From contig BCIJ01000003.1 of assembly GCA_001599935.1 (NCBI GenBank), positions 828,424-892,423 of the forward strand: a DNA stretch of 64,000 bases, in the 5' to 3' direction. Below are positions 46,501-57,160 of this stretch, in pieces. Source of the stretch: Holtermannia corniformis (taxonomy: Eukaryota > Basidiomycota > Tremellomycetes > Holtermanniales). Each line of letters opens with the position of its first letter. Position 1 is the stretch's first letter. Position numbers and translations under genes: made by a program. The notes under the pieces are model-generated. The model made no database searches and was not told the origin of the DNA. It was given only the letters and a program-made list of their open reading frames with translations.

Positions 46501-48732
46501 GGCGCAACATACCCGTCATACGCGGCGCGTAATGGTAGTCGTAGAACCAGCCCCAGCTCGCGACACCCTTGTAGTAGTACTTCAAGACCCACTGCAGACC
46601 TTGGACATAGCGGTAGATGAGTTTACCGAGGTCATGCGGGTCATCGTACTTGATCTCGAGTTTCTCCTACGATACGTCAGACGCCATCACCGTCTTACGC
46701 AGACTAGCTTACCTTGTAGTACTTGCGCTTCCACTCGTCCATCTTGAGCTTGAGCGTCTCTTCGTACGAGCTCTCAAAGTCCTCGACGGTGTTATCGACG
46801 ACCTTTGCGCGCGCGTATTTGTCCAGCACACGCTGGAGTGCAAGCTTGCCCTCGTCCTCGCCGTCCTCACTCTTCCATTCCTCGCTGTCACCGCCGTTCT
46901 CGAGCTCGGCCTCGGCCTCGTCCGCATCCCCATCCTCGCTCACGCCCTCCATGTCGAATGCAAACACAGCCAGAGGCTGTCCATACTCATCAACCTCGTC
47001 CCACGTCAGACGAAGACGCAGGTCGTCGGCGAGCTCCTGCACAAAGCGCCGATCACGCGCCGACAGGTCGTTGACGATCTCGAGCCGGTCTCGGGCATTC
47101 GGTTTGCTCTGATGGCTGGTCACAAACTTTTTGATCTTGTTCAACAATTTCTTCTGGTCTTTTGTCACGACTGTACAGAGGTTAGTGGCTTCCCGCAGCA
47201 GAAGACAGCCAACACACCCAGCTTGCCGCTCTTCCTCGCGACCTCCATGGCGGCAATTTCCTTCTGCTGCTTGCCCTTGTACCAGTTGCCATCGGCAAAT
47301 TCCTTCTCAAACACATCGAGCTCGAGCTTGGCCAATTCATTCAGCAGCAGCTGTAGCCGGCCGAGCGCAATCTCGCCGCTCTCGTTCAAATAGCCACCTA
47401 TCATCCATCAGCTCCGTCCATCAGCGAGCCAACCAAGCGCACCAGCCTCCGGCAGGATCTGCTTGTAGATTGCCCAGATATTCTCCATTGCGCCCTCGTT
47501 GATATGCAAATTCGGCAAGTGCGGTAAAAAGTCGTTGCCGACAAAGATGGAAAGTAAAATGAAATCATCAATGATGCGCTCGAGGTCGTATTCGAACGGG
47601 ATCGTCGTCGCGATCGACGAGAATTCAAGATCGAGGTACTCGCGCAAAAGGGAGAGATGAAGCAGGAAAAAGTTGGTCTGAGCGAGCCCGGTGGATTTCT
47701 TGGTCTTGCGACCGAATGTGACTTCCTCGCGGAGCAGGCAGAAATGCGGGTCATGGCTGAGAAGGCCCAGCATGATCAGGTCGGCGTCGAGGCCGTATAG
47801 ACAGTGTCTGGTGTTGGGGTCGCTTCGAGCGTCAGCGCCGTGGGTGTGTGGTGAATGACTCACTATTCGGGCTGAGCTTTGCTGAGCCGGATGTATTCTT
47901 GAATCTTGTGCTCGCCTTCTCCCGGCACCTGTGAAGCTTAGCAAGTGTCGACATGCGATAACAAACTCACATCGTGACCGCTTAGGATCACCTTGACGTT
48001 ACGCCACTCTGCGTCTTCTGTAATCTTCTTGTTTACAAAGTACTTCAAATGCGCCGACAACCTCGCCATGAACGGTGTTCCTATCCAAGCATCAGCCAAC
48101 CCCCTCGCAACTACACCGCGCACATACCCGGAGTGATACAGTTCGAGTCAAACGCCTTCTCCTCGGGCAACTTTTCGCCCTTGCGCTCCGCCTGAGCCCT
48201 CAACTCCTTGACTTCCCTGGCCGTGCGGAAGCGCCGGCTTCGCTGCTGGTTCATCTTTGCGCGTGGCGCGACACCGTCAATGGCCATGAAGAAGACCTTT
48301 TGCGGCTTGATCTTTGTGAACAGATGATCGATGTAGTTGAAGATTGCGAGCACCATTTGCTCTTCGGTGATACGGAAATGGGGATCATTCTCGGATGATG
48401 GAGGGTGGGAGCAGTTGTGGATGATGCCGTTCTGCGCATGTCAGCTATGCTTGCGGTCGCGCGAGGTGGCATACCATGTCCAAGCTGCGTTGGGTCAGTC
48501 CAAAGCAACGGCCGTCTGAGCAACGTACTAGAGATTGTCAAACGTCGGGATCGAGTTTGGCGTGATCAGCTGCGAAGTGAGAGGGTATCTCTCAGAGATC
48601 CAACGGAAAAACTAGACGAGAAGCAATCAGCATCGGTCGCTCATCGGCTCGGTGGCAAGATCGGCCAACCTTGGGAATGCCTGCGCGTCGTCGTCAGCGA
48701 CTTGGCATCAGGACGGCAGCGAGCTCACCCAT
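43575..48732 (-). CDS. XRN1: 5'-3' exoribonuclease 1 (Xrn1)
   Basis: The gene starts with a 4-nt coding exon (48732-48729), an 11-nt exon (48680-48670) and a third exon from 48611. Together they give [20 protein letters not shown], the invariant Xrn1 start. The nuclease core then runs through [36 protein letters not shown] and further conserved acidic positions in the exons near 47.8-46.6 kb. The middle part has the D1-type beta domains ([19 protein letters not shown] near 45200). The C-terminal tail is Gly/Arg-rich, [11 protein letters not shown]. Xrn1 degrades decapped mRNA in the cytoplasm and P-bodies, and uses two Mg ions. At about 5.1 kb it is the largest gene in the window. Confidence 0.96.
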
Positions 48733-49064
48733 CTTGGATGATTACTGTACAGTGCAGGGTTGAAAGTAAAGGAAAGACTGGCGGTTGGTTGCGTGGTGCG
48801 ATGCGTGCTCGATCCGGCCGTGCGTACTTTGCGTCCCTTTGGCTTGGATGTCTCTTGTTGTCTGTTGTGCTGCGTAGATAGAAGAAGATGAAGGGAACTG
48901 TACGTGGATCGACGATGCTGGTGGCTGCCTGCTCGTACCCACCCTTGATCAAGCCAAGAGTCGGTCGAGGATGGTGGACGGCGGAGTAAATAAGGGGCAA
49001 GCTGAAGATGTTCCTGTTGCGAGTATGGAAAAGTCAGGATAGCATAGTAGACAGTTGGACTAGC
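48733..49064. promoter_or_regulatory. divergent promoter region between XRN1 and ATP23
   Basis: 332 bp between two opposite start codons. It must drive both genes; no clear TATA box. ATAAATAAGG-like AT-rich text occurs at 48986-48996. Confidence 0.45.
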
Positions 49065-49933
49065 ATGGCGCGCAGTGAGAGCTCAGAGGCGTCCAGCTCG
49101 AGGCAGGAGCCGCCGTCAGCGTTCGAGACCTGGCGGTCGTCGTTGGCCCAGATGACTGGACTCGGGCTCTCACCCGACGAGAAGGCAGCCAGAGATCGTC
49201 GGCTGGACGATGAGACGCTCGAGCGAGACTGGAGCCGATGTGAAAAGTGGAAGAAGGACTTGATGTCGAACAGTGCGTTCGACTGACGCCCATGTCTGTG
49301 CTGACAACCACAGGCCCATCCGTCGTGTTCATGCTCAAACACCTCCGGCTCTCTGGCTGTCCGTTTGATGCGTCCTCGATCCAATGCCACCCATGTCCTC
49401 CAACGCGTTCAGGCGGGTTCTCACCGGAACACGGGATTCTGCTGTGTCAGAACCGGTTCTACAGCAAACGCCATATGGAGGACACCATCTCGCACGAGCT
49501 CGTGCACGCGTTCGATCACTGCAAGTTCAACGTCGACTGGTCAGACTTGCGGCATCATGCCTGCAGCGAGGTCGGTCTCTGTCGCCTGCGAGCTGCATCA
49601 CTGATCACGGTAGATCCGCGCGGCCAACTTGTCGGGCGACTGCCGCTGGACTCGAGAAGTCAAGCGAGGGTTCTACAGCTTCAACAAGCAACACCAGGTA
49701 CGGCCCTACTGCCCTCTCTCGACATGTAGGCTACTGACCGTCGTACACAGGCTTGCGTCAAGCGCCGCGCCGTGCTGTCCGTCATTGCCAACCCAGCGTG
49801 TCAAGACGCCGCCATGGCCGAACGAGCCGTCAACGAGGTCTGGGAGAGCTGCTTCAACGACACGCGGCCGTTTGACGAGGTGTGCTTATCGTTCTCACAA
49901 GGTGGTAGCTTACATGACCGATAGATCTACTAG
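49065..49933 (+). CDS. ATP23: mitochondrial inner membrane metalloprotease Atp23
   Basis: Five exons; the first is 49065-49272, and the last encodes only the two residues Ile-Tyr and the stop. The sequence includes [20 protein letters not shown], the Cys-rich [14 protein letters not shown], and the zinc protease motif [20 protein letters not shown] with [14 protein letters not shown] [17 protein letters not shown] and [12 protein letters not shown] close the protein, all conserved family text. Atp23 processes the Atp6 precursor and helps assemble the F-type ATP synthase in the mitochondrial intermembrane space. It has several conserved Cys for disulfides, as in the family. The tiny last exon is needed to match the usual FDEIY end. 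Confidence 0.95.
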
Positions 49934-50411
49934 CCAGACTGTTGTAGACTCGAACCATTGCATGGCATCGCATGGCACTTTTCACCTGTACAAGGGCCGC
50001 CAGCGGAGCCTCTGCACTTCAGTCAGCCTTTACTGACTACCATATGACGCATCCCGCATCCCGCGCTCGCCGGATCAGTGCGAGCAGCGTTTCGCTCTTT
50101 GCAGCCCAACTCTGGAATCAATCATGTGACAGTCCGAGCGCCGTTGTCCGTTCTCCAGCTTGGTCCTCTTCTTTGTGACATCTGCAAGACATACGCGTCC
50201 ATAATCCTGTATAAACGGTACCTTCCAACGGAGGGGAAAGTACCGGCCAGCAAGTGCAACAAGTCGTGCGGTCTCACGCTCATTCAGACTCTACTGTCCC
50301 TTGCCTTACGCACAATGGCCTCGGTAACGGCCTAAACCAACGACACTACGACTGCTACGCCTGGGAATCGCCTGATCACCAGACGGAGACTTGGACTGTT
50401 ACCTGGCCGTC
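49934..50411. other. intergenic region upstream of the glycosyltransferase
   Basis: About 480 bp; probable GT32 promoter. TATAAA at 50210-50215 is the best TATA candidate, about 200 bp before the proposed start. No coding frame. Confidence 0.4.
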
Positions 50412-51946
50412 ATGCTACCCACCTGGGTCTCGCGCGGTCGCCCCGTCGTCCGTCCTCGCCTCGCCTCGACGGTTCAGCGCTAACGCACACCGCCCAGAGC
50501 ATCCCCTTGTCCTCCAAGCGCTCTGTCCATCTCCCACCGATACCCACTACAGTCCTTCTCCTCGTTCTCGGCTACTTTCTTGGTTCTCTCCTGCGTCCGT
50601 CCACCAGCACTAGCATCAACCCCATCTACCCACCTCCACCTTTCCTCGTCACGTCCGACCGCTTCATCCCGCCTCCGGACCGCGATGCGTCAGTAGCGCA
50701 CTATCCTGAACCTCGACCGCCCAAGAAGCCAGGAATGCTGGTGCCGAACAGCCTACACTACATCTATGGACTCAAGCCGGTACCCGAGGGCAAAGAACCC
50801 GAAGAACTGCCGTATTACGCATATCTAGCCGTCAGGAGTGCAATCATCCATCTCAAGCCGGAAAAGATCTACTTGTGCGTCTGTCGTGTGTGTGCGATGT
50901 CCTTTGCTGAGGATGGTCCCGGCTGTCAGTCATTACAAGCACATACCGACGGGCCCTTGGATGGAGCTGTTGAAACCGCACTTGACGTTCATAGACGCCC
51001 ATATTCCCGATGAGATCTTTGGTCGCAAGCTGGACCACTTTGCGCACAAGGCCGACGTCAGTATCTGTGCACTTACGCAGTCGAGACCATTGACACCGAG
51101 CAGGTCATTCGGCTCGAGGCGCTGAAATACTCGGGTGGGATCTACCTCGACATTGACATGTTTGTGTGCGTACGGGTACTTTGCTGCCAAACAACAGCCA
51201 AACTGATGTACGCAGTATTCGACCCTTCGATGAGCTCATGTACCACCCTACTACCCTTGGGATGGAGGCTGCGACGGATTCGCGCAAGACGGAGATGGAC
51301 CCGACAGGTCTGTGTGTGAGTCTGACGGGCAAGCTGACTGTCGCTGGACTGATCGGTGCCAGAACGCCGTCATCATCGCCCAGCCGCAAGCGCCATTCAT
51401 CGAGCGCTGGCTAGCGTCGTACAAGACGTTCGACGGCGGACAATGGGCCAGCCATAGCGTTGAAATACCTTGGGTACGTCTGTCTCCTGGCCAGTTCAGC
51501 AGAACGGTCAACTCACACCGGCAGAAACTGGCCCGGATCCACCGCAACGAGATCCAGGTGCTCAACTCGCGCGCGTTCTTCTGGCCGCACTGGAAAGGCG
51601 AAGAAGTGCAGTATGTGCATGAGCGGGATGATTTTGACTTTATTGCCTCGGGTCAATATGCGTGAGCTAGGATCCCCCAGGTTGGAACTCATGCTGATGT
51701 ACGCGAATAGATATCATGCGTGGGAGAGCTTGGCGATGAAGTATCTGAGGGTCTTGTCACCTGCTTCGATCCGGGAGACGGATACGAGCTTTCACCGGCT
51801 CGTCCGACCGTGAGTCGCTCGCGTGCCGTCGAGAGCGCACTGCCGTCCGGTCCGAACATCGTGCTGACCCTGACTCTAGATTCATCGGCCCCAACGACGA
51901 CGCCGTGTACGAAGGCTGGATCGCGCAAAAACAATATCAAGTCTGA
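50412..51946 (+). CDS. GT32-family type II membrane glycosyltransferase (DXD motif)
   Basis: The proposed start is ATG at 50412, joined over an 71-nt intron to the exon at 50498; the longer exon itself has no upstream ATG, so the start is uncertain. One N-terminal membrane anchor (TTVLLLVLGYFLGSLL) is followed by a Pro-rich stem and the catalytic domain. This contains VPNSLHYIYGLKPV, YYAYLAVRSAIIHLKPEKIY, LRLEALKYSGGIYLDIDMFV with the DXD nucleotide-sugar motif, and NAVIIAQPQAPFIERWLASY. This is the Gly_transf_sug (GT32) pattern of alpha-mannosyl- and inositolphosphoceramide mannosyltransferases of the Golgi. The acceptor is not predictable here. Exons continue through short introns to the last exon near 51880-51946. 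Confidence 0.85.
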
Positions 51947-52329
51947 CCATCACGAACACAAGCAGTATGCACAGCATGTATCACATCAACCCTCTTTGCT
52001 TTCCTTTTGCTATGTCAAACTACACAAGATGGTCCGCGGGCGCTACAACCCGACGCCACGGATCGGTAGCCCGCCACGCTCGTACACTTCGATCCGCTCA
52101 GCGACGGTCAGCTGACGCCCGTGTCCGCGCTGGATCGCCTCGGTGACGGACGCAGCGGTTCGTTGAGGTGTTGGCACGGCGGTGGCGGGTGTCGGAGCGG
52201 CAGTGTAGCATGCTGGCGTCGTGGGGAACGTTGGTGGGGTCAGGAAACGGATCCCGAGCGAGGAGGCGGCTGCAAGCGCGCGTTCGGGTTCTGTTACAAG
52301 TTCTATTCCGGGTCAGTTGCGGATCGTAT
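51947..52329. other. convergent intergenic region
   Basis: About 380 bp between the stops of the glycosyltransferase and the homeodomain gene. The minus-strand reading frame stays open here only if the last homeodomain-gene intron is retained. Confidence 0.5.
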
Positions 52330-53613
52330 TCAAGGTGGAGACGGACTGGTGTTACGATCCCAGCCGAGCGTCCGGCGTCGCGCGTTGATGCACCAGTCGT
52401 GCACCTGCGCGGATCAGTCGCGTCCCATCGCAGCGCTTTACCAACCTGGTTCGAGCTCAGTCCCCAGCGCCTCGCGAACCCCTCTCTCCTCCTCTGGCTC
52501 ATGTACGGATTCCGACCTCCTGCTTCGGTACAAGCGCCAATGATCCAATGGAGCAGCTCGCGCCGCGCCTCGAGCGGTAGCTTGGCTTCGCGCCGAGCGG
52601 GCGACGGATACGGCGCTGATGCGCGTCGATGGAGCGGGACTGCATCCGATAGCTCATAGATCTGGGACGCGTCGGCATCGGTCGCTGATGCCCTGCGTGG
52701 TGGTTGAGGCTGGGACGGAGCTGGAGGGAGATTGAGGTTGTGTGGGTAGACGTTTGGTGGGGCAGCTGTGGGCGCGATCATCGGTTGCTGTGGCGGATAG
52801 AACGGATACGGAGCGGTCGATGGTTGAGAGGACGATCCAAGTCTGACAACGGGGACATAGGACCAACTCCGTGTCATCGAACTCGAAGCGGACTGCGGTG
52901 TCTCGAGGACGGTCGAAGCAGACGTGGTCGACATTGAGCGCGACCGGGGCGTCCAGAGCGCCGGAACGGGCGGCGAAGGCAGACGCTTGTACTTTCTCGT
53001 GGGATTCGATGATACCCAAGGATCGACAAGAGAGCTAGAGCTGCTCGTGATAACACGGACATCGGGTGCCGACGTGCTCAGCTGAGGATGGCGAAACGGG
53101 ACGCCGACGACCGGCGTCGTGGTACTACATGACGAGGTCGAGGCGTAAGATGTCGAGGTGGCGATGGACGAGAGAGATGACCCAGAGTCGCGGCGGTCGA
53201 CCAGTCTGTGCACTTGTTAGCTGTGACCGACAACGACTAGCCAACACAAACACTAACCCTGGTCCGTCACCCGCCGGGAGATCGTGCTCGAGCTCCTTGG
53301 CCCAGCCGTCTGCCGAGCCAAAGACAAAACTGGGAGAGAACAGGTTGCCGCGATACGACGGAGCGGCGTAGACGTGCGGCGGTGGGGTGCTGAAGATGCC
53401 AGACGGGAGCACGAACGAAAGGGGTTCGTGCTGACTGGCGACCGACGCCGGTGGGAGATTGGCCGGCGCGAGCTCTGGGTGGGGATACCACCCCGTTGGA
53501 AGCGATGGACCGAGTGCTTGGCCTGCCAGCGACGCCGGAGCCGTCGACTGCGGCCTCGACGGCACCACAGGCGGCCGTGCCGAGCTGGGACGCTGCGCAC
53601 CCGGCGTGTGCAT
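52330..53613 (-). CDS. homeodomain transcription factor with C-terminal homeobox
   Basis: Three exons (53613-53258, 53205-52446, 52404-52330) encode 396 residues. Residues 1-325 are low-complexity Pro/Ser/Ala, probably an activation region. The homeodomain spans about 328-383: LPLEARRELLHWIIGACTEA, GGRNPYMSQRRREGFARRWG, LSSNQ, then across the last intron VHDWCINARRRTL. This helix-3 sequence is the TALE/KN-like homeobox pattern (VxxWxxNARRR) with Cys in place of the usual Phe after Trp. The protein stops 12 residues after helix 3. The final 41-nt intron cuts directly inside recognition helix 3; unspliced, the frame runs another 100 residues without a homeodomain. Target genes are unknown; mating-type or developmental factors are possible. 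Confidence 0.82.
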
Positions 53614-54586
53614 GCTGAGAGACGGCGCGAAGCCCCGGCGTCAATATATCAAGATTGCGACTTTGCAGTCCTGGCCGGGGTGAGAAGCAGCTCGAGGCAG
53701 GCAGCAGCGTGTCATACGCCGGAGAAGGGACCCCTACCCAGGGATGCTTCTCGACCTTGGCCGCAGGGGCGACCTGCCTTTCCGAGCGGTGACGGAGCAC
53801 GGGCGCACGGTGCAGATCGCGCGCTCGGACCCCATCTCGCACGGCGACGGTCGCCGCTGGGGTCGGATCAGCTCTATATACAGCAGCCTTCGCGATCCGC
53901 ACTCTGTGCATGCAGGCGACGGCACCCTAGGAAGTGGACGGCGAGAGCAATCTTGGTGCACTTTGCAAACTGCCACGGACGTATTGACGGCCAGAGGCTT
54001 CTTGTACGCACCACACCGGGCTCAATGGAGCACACGCCATCTTCTCTTTGGTGTATCAGCGCTCCGATCGAGGCCTCAAAGCCGGCTTTCGGTCAATCCA
54101 TCCATCGAGCTGTTAGCCGAGGTGTACGATCACCTCGAGCGAGATATCACATTAACGCTCGTCACTCTGCCGCACTGCGACGACGGCTTGAGTTGTTTGC
54201 GGTGCTCTGTTGATCTGTGATATGTCGTTTCGGTAGTTTACTATGCCTGCAAGCATTTCGCGACTTGTCAGTGTTGCTGTCGATCCGAGAGGTAGTGCTG
54301 CTTGCGATACGGCAGAGCGGTGGCCATGGGAGACTATACAATGGCATGCTTTAACTGTTCTACTGCTGCCAAGTGCAGCGTCTGACTGATATTAGCATCA
54401 GACCTACATTAAGCTGTGATAGAACCGCCCAGCTTCAGCGACGTCCCAGGCATGCCTCTCGAAAGGTTGCTTGGCGCACAGCCTGCCACTTTCCCAGACT
54501 TTCCCACAGCGCTTGCTTTCGCCCCACGTGGCGATCTTACAAACTTGGCCGTCAGCGCCAGGCCAGCCAGCCTCAATTCAGCAACA
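53614..54586. other. long divergent intergenic region
   Basis: About 970 bp separating the homeodomain gene and the DUF1764 gene. A TATATA lies at 53876-53881. Its length fits the complex regulation expected for a transcription factor. Long frames here are antisense or random. Confidence 0.45.
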
Positions 54587-55325
54587 ATGGCAAAGGCAAA
54601 GGTCCCCAGTGCCAAAGCCGCGTCCTCAAAACCGGCTTCTAGCTCCGGCAAGCCTGCAAAAGCCGTCAGAACGGCACCGGCGAGCATCGATGACATTTTT
54701 GCAAAGCCCAAGGCCGCAGCCGTACCGGCGCCGGCTGGCGGCAGTGGCTCTGTGTCTGGGTCAAGCGACAAGGCCAAGCTTTCAGCCAAGAAGGCTGGCA
54801 AGGCCAAAGCGTCTGTGATCGGCGCCATCAACGAGTCCAAGCACAAGGCAGAGAAAAAGGCCAAAGTGAACGCAACAACGGGTCGCGTCATCGAGACGGT
54901 ACTGGATCCATCTGCACCTGTGCCTGTGCCGGTAAAAGACTTGGCAGATGCTACGGGCGATCCAAAGGGTAAAGGCAAAGCTCCGAAGCGGGATCGAGCG
55001 GCGATTGAAGAGGACGAGGCGTTTCGGGATTCAAGAGGTGAAGGCCCGCGTGAGTCTTCACCTTGGTTGACGTTTCCGAATGTGTGCTGATGGGATGTAG
55101 GGAGAAGGACCGAAGAGGGCTATGCGATTTTCAAGGAGGCAGAGCTCAAGATTGATCCGACGGCGGGCGGTAAGTAGCTGTACACCAGCGGTTGTTGTCG
55201 CTGGAAGGGTTGGAAGATTGACATACGGTATTAGGTACCCCACTATGCCCCTTCGATTGCAACTGTTGTCAGTCTGCCCATGCACATCATCGTTGTCTCG
55301 CAGCTAACATCACATAGGTTACTAA
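54587..55325 (+). CDS. DUF1764 family protein
   Basis: The start is taken at ATG 54587 (MAKAKVPSAKAASSKPAS); in-frame ATGs further upstream (54452) are less likely because the family starts close to the SIDDIF motif. Lys/Ala/Ser-rich disorder with a bipartite basic stretch leads to ASIDDIFAKPKA, a spacer, then TEEGYAIFKEAELKIDP and after two introns GTPLCPFDCNCCY at the end. The (D/E)IF motif and the terminal CPFDCxCC are the hallmarks of DUF1764, small eukaryotic nucleolar proteins of unknown reaction. The last exon holds only Tyr and the stop after splicing; without that intron the end would be Cys-less and longer. Confidence 0.83.
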
Positions 55326-55866
55326 GAAGTACTGAGCAGCATTGCGTGATGTTGCGCTTTCATGATAGTGCATGTATAGTCTTTTGACGACATGCTGCAT
55401 CAACTGCGCTGATGTTGATAGACCTTCCTTTCACGTGCAATGACAGGTCATCTCAAGGGGGACTCGATGTCGAATTATCGGGACACTTACCGAGTGTCGC
55501 CGGATGCTGGTCTCATGCAAGCTCTTAACGTGAATCATTCCAAAATGATAGCACGCGCAACGGGTTTCTAGAGTTTGTAATCGGTCTGAGGTGTAGCGGC
55601 GCAGGGATCATAAATCTGGCCGGTACTAAAGCCCAGAAGTGGTGCTTTGATTGGAGACTGACTGCATTCTGTGTCGCAAGCCAGTAGTCTCATAGCCTTT
55701 GTTTGGAAGGGAATGCGAACTGCCACAAACAGTACAAAGCTGTGGCGTCAAATTTGAACCCGTGCTGCGTCGATTCATTGTTGACAGTGCACAACATTCC
55801 TTCACCGTTCTAAGTCCTCACATTGTACACCATCATCAGACAATCACTCCTGCTTGCATCCCACAA
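55326..55866. other. convergent intergenic region, no gene seen
   Basis: About 540 bp, more AT-rich than its surroundings, with several TAA/TAG stops in all frames. Confidence 0.5.
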
Positions 55867-57140
55867 CTACTCTTCTTCGTACTCAATTTCGAGCGGGGGC
55901 ATCTCGAAGGCCTCATCCGTCAGAATGATGTCGGGCGGTAGCAGTCGGTAAAGGAGCTGAATGGGCGCGTTCTTTAGTCTATCACCACTTGGTAAACCCA
56001 CCGGCCAAGACATACCAGGTAGTAGAGCATACCGAATGCGATCCGGCGATCCTTCACTTTCAGTAGATCGAGTGGGTCGGACACCCAATACCGAATCGAG
56101 TTGTCGGGTTCCTTCCGCGAGATGACCATCCGTACAAGTGTCAACGCACATGTTACACCGGGAAGGTAGACGTAGGCCAGCCTGTAAGTAAGTAGAGCCC
56201 GCTGCCGACATTTGACGACACTCACTCGTTGCTACCAAAAAACACCCCCGTGTTAGCCGCTAACTGCTCAATCGCGAGCCGTTCAGACCGGGCTTTCAAT
56301 TCGGCCAACAGGCGAAGACGCGAGATAATCTCATAGCGGTAAGTGTTTCTGTTGCGCGCGCTCACGTGGTACACTAACGCAGGCCGGTGAGTTCTCGAGG
56401 ATATCTGGATTAAAACGACTCACGATCGACTGCTAGAGATCCGCGATTCACAGATACCGCATAGTCTGGGATCGCCTCTACACTGGCAAGTTGCGGTTGG
56501 TGTTGAAAAAGCACTCGAGCTGAGGGTTGCTCGGGATGCACGATATACTGATTGTGGACCGGGTCCAGCTGCGGGGCTGGGAAGCCGATCGGTCGGTCGC
56601 CTCCGGCCACCGCTTGTTGCGCCAATGAGCGAGCAGCGAACAATACCTCCCGAAAATACTCTCGAACGCCTGCTTCGCGCTGCGTACGGTCAATGCACGG
56701 CGTGGTCATATCCGTTGACCAAGGTCAGCGACTCACAGAAGCATCGAGTGCGTCAGGCTCGAAGGCTGGCCATGCAACGCCATGCTGCCTACCAATGCCC
56801 TCAAAAGTCTTCATAACCCGCCGAGGCCATCTACAATTGCAAAATTGTGCGTAATGAATGGTAGAGTTGAAGATGGTGTTGAAGAGCTCGCGGAGAGCTG
56901 GCTTCGGAGTGATGGTGCTGACGCCTAATTTCTGTCGGAGGAAATCAACTTCCAATCAAAGAGACCCTGGTTGCAGATACCTGCGGATCCATCCTGTCGC
57001 TGATAGTTTGTCGCAAGCAGACGACTCGTGTTAGTTCTTTCCAGAGGTTGCACGTCCCTCGCGGCTATACACGTGTTTATCTCAGTCTGCTGTTGAAGCA
57101 CATAGGCTCGGAAGACGCGGCTTCTTAGTGGCCGGTCCAT
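55867..57140 (-). CDS. conserved-looking protein of unknown function
   Basis: About seven exons. The start is ATG at 57140 (MDRPLRSRVFRAYVLQQQT). A 32-nt intron then joins to VDFLRQKLGVSTITPKPALR, and a later splice (donor GTGAGT) gives DALDASREAGVREYFREVLF. Further text includes AGGDRPIGFPAPQLDPVHNQ, HPEQPSARVLFQHQPQL, YRYEIISRLRLLAELKARSE, the hydrophobic VYLPGVTCALTLVRMVISRK, IRYWVSDPLDLLKVKDRRIA and a C-terminal acidic EIEYEEE. The regular helix and strand pattern and good splice sites argue for a real gene, and the sequence reads like a conserved eukaryotic protein, but I cannot name a family. A hydrophobic segment could be a membrane anchor. The start codon is 20 bp from the opposite gene. 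Confidence 0.7.
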
Positions 57141-57160
57141 CAATCAAGGGGTTCTTCACA

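Noticed and set aside
48405..48881. Plus-strand frame of 158 codons
   Set aside because: Antisense to the conserved start of XRN1.
53284..54213. Plus-strand frame of 309 codons
   Set aside because: Antisense to the homeodomain gene first exon and intergenic sequence; composition Arg-rich and unordered.
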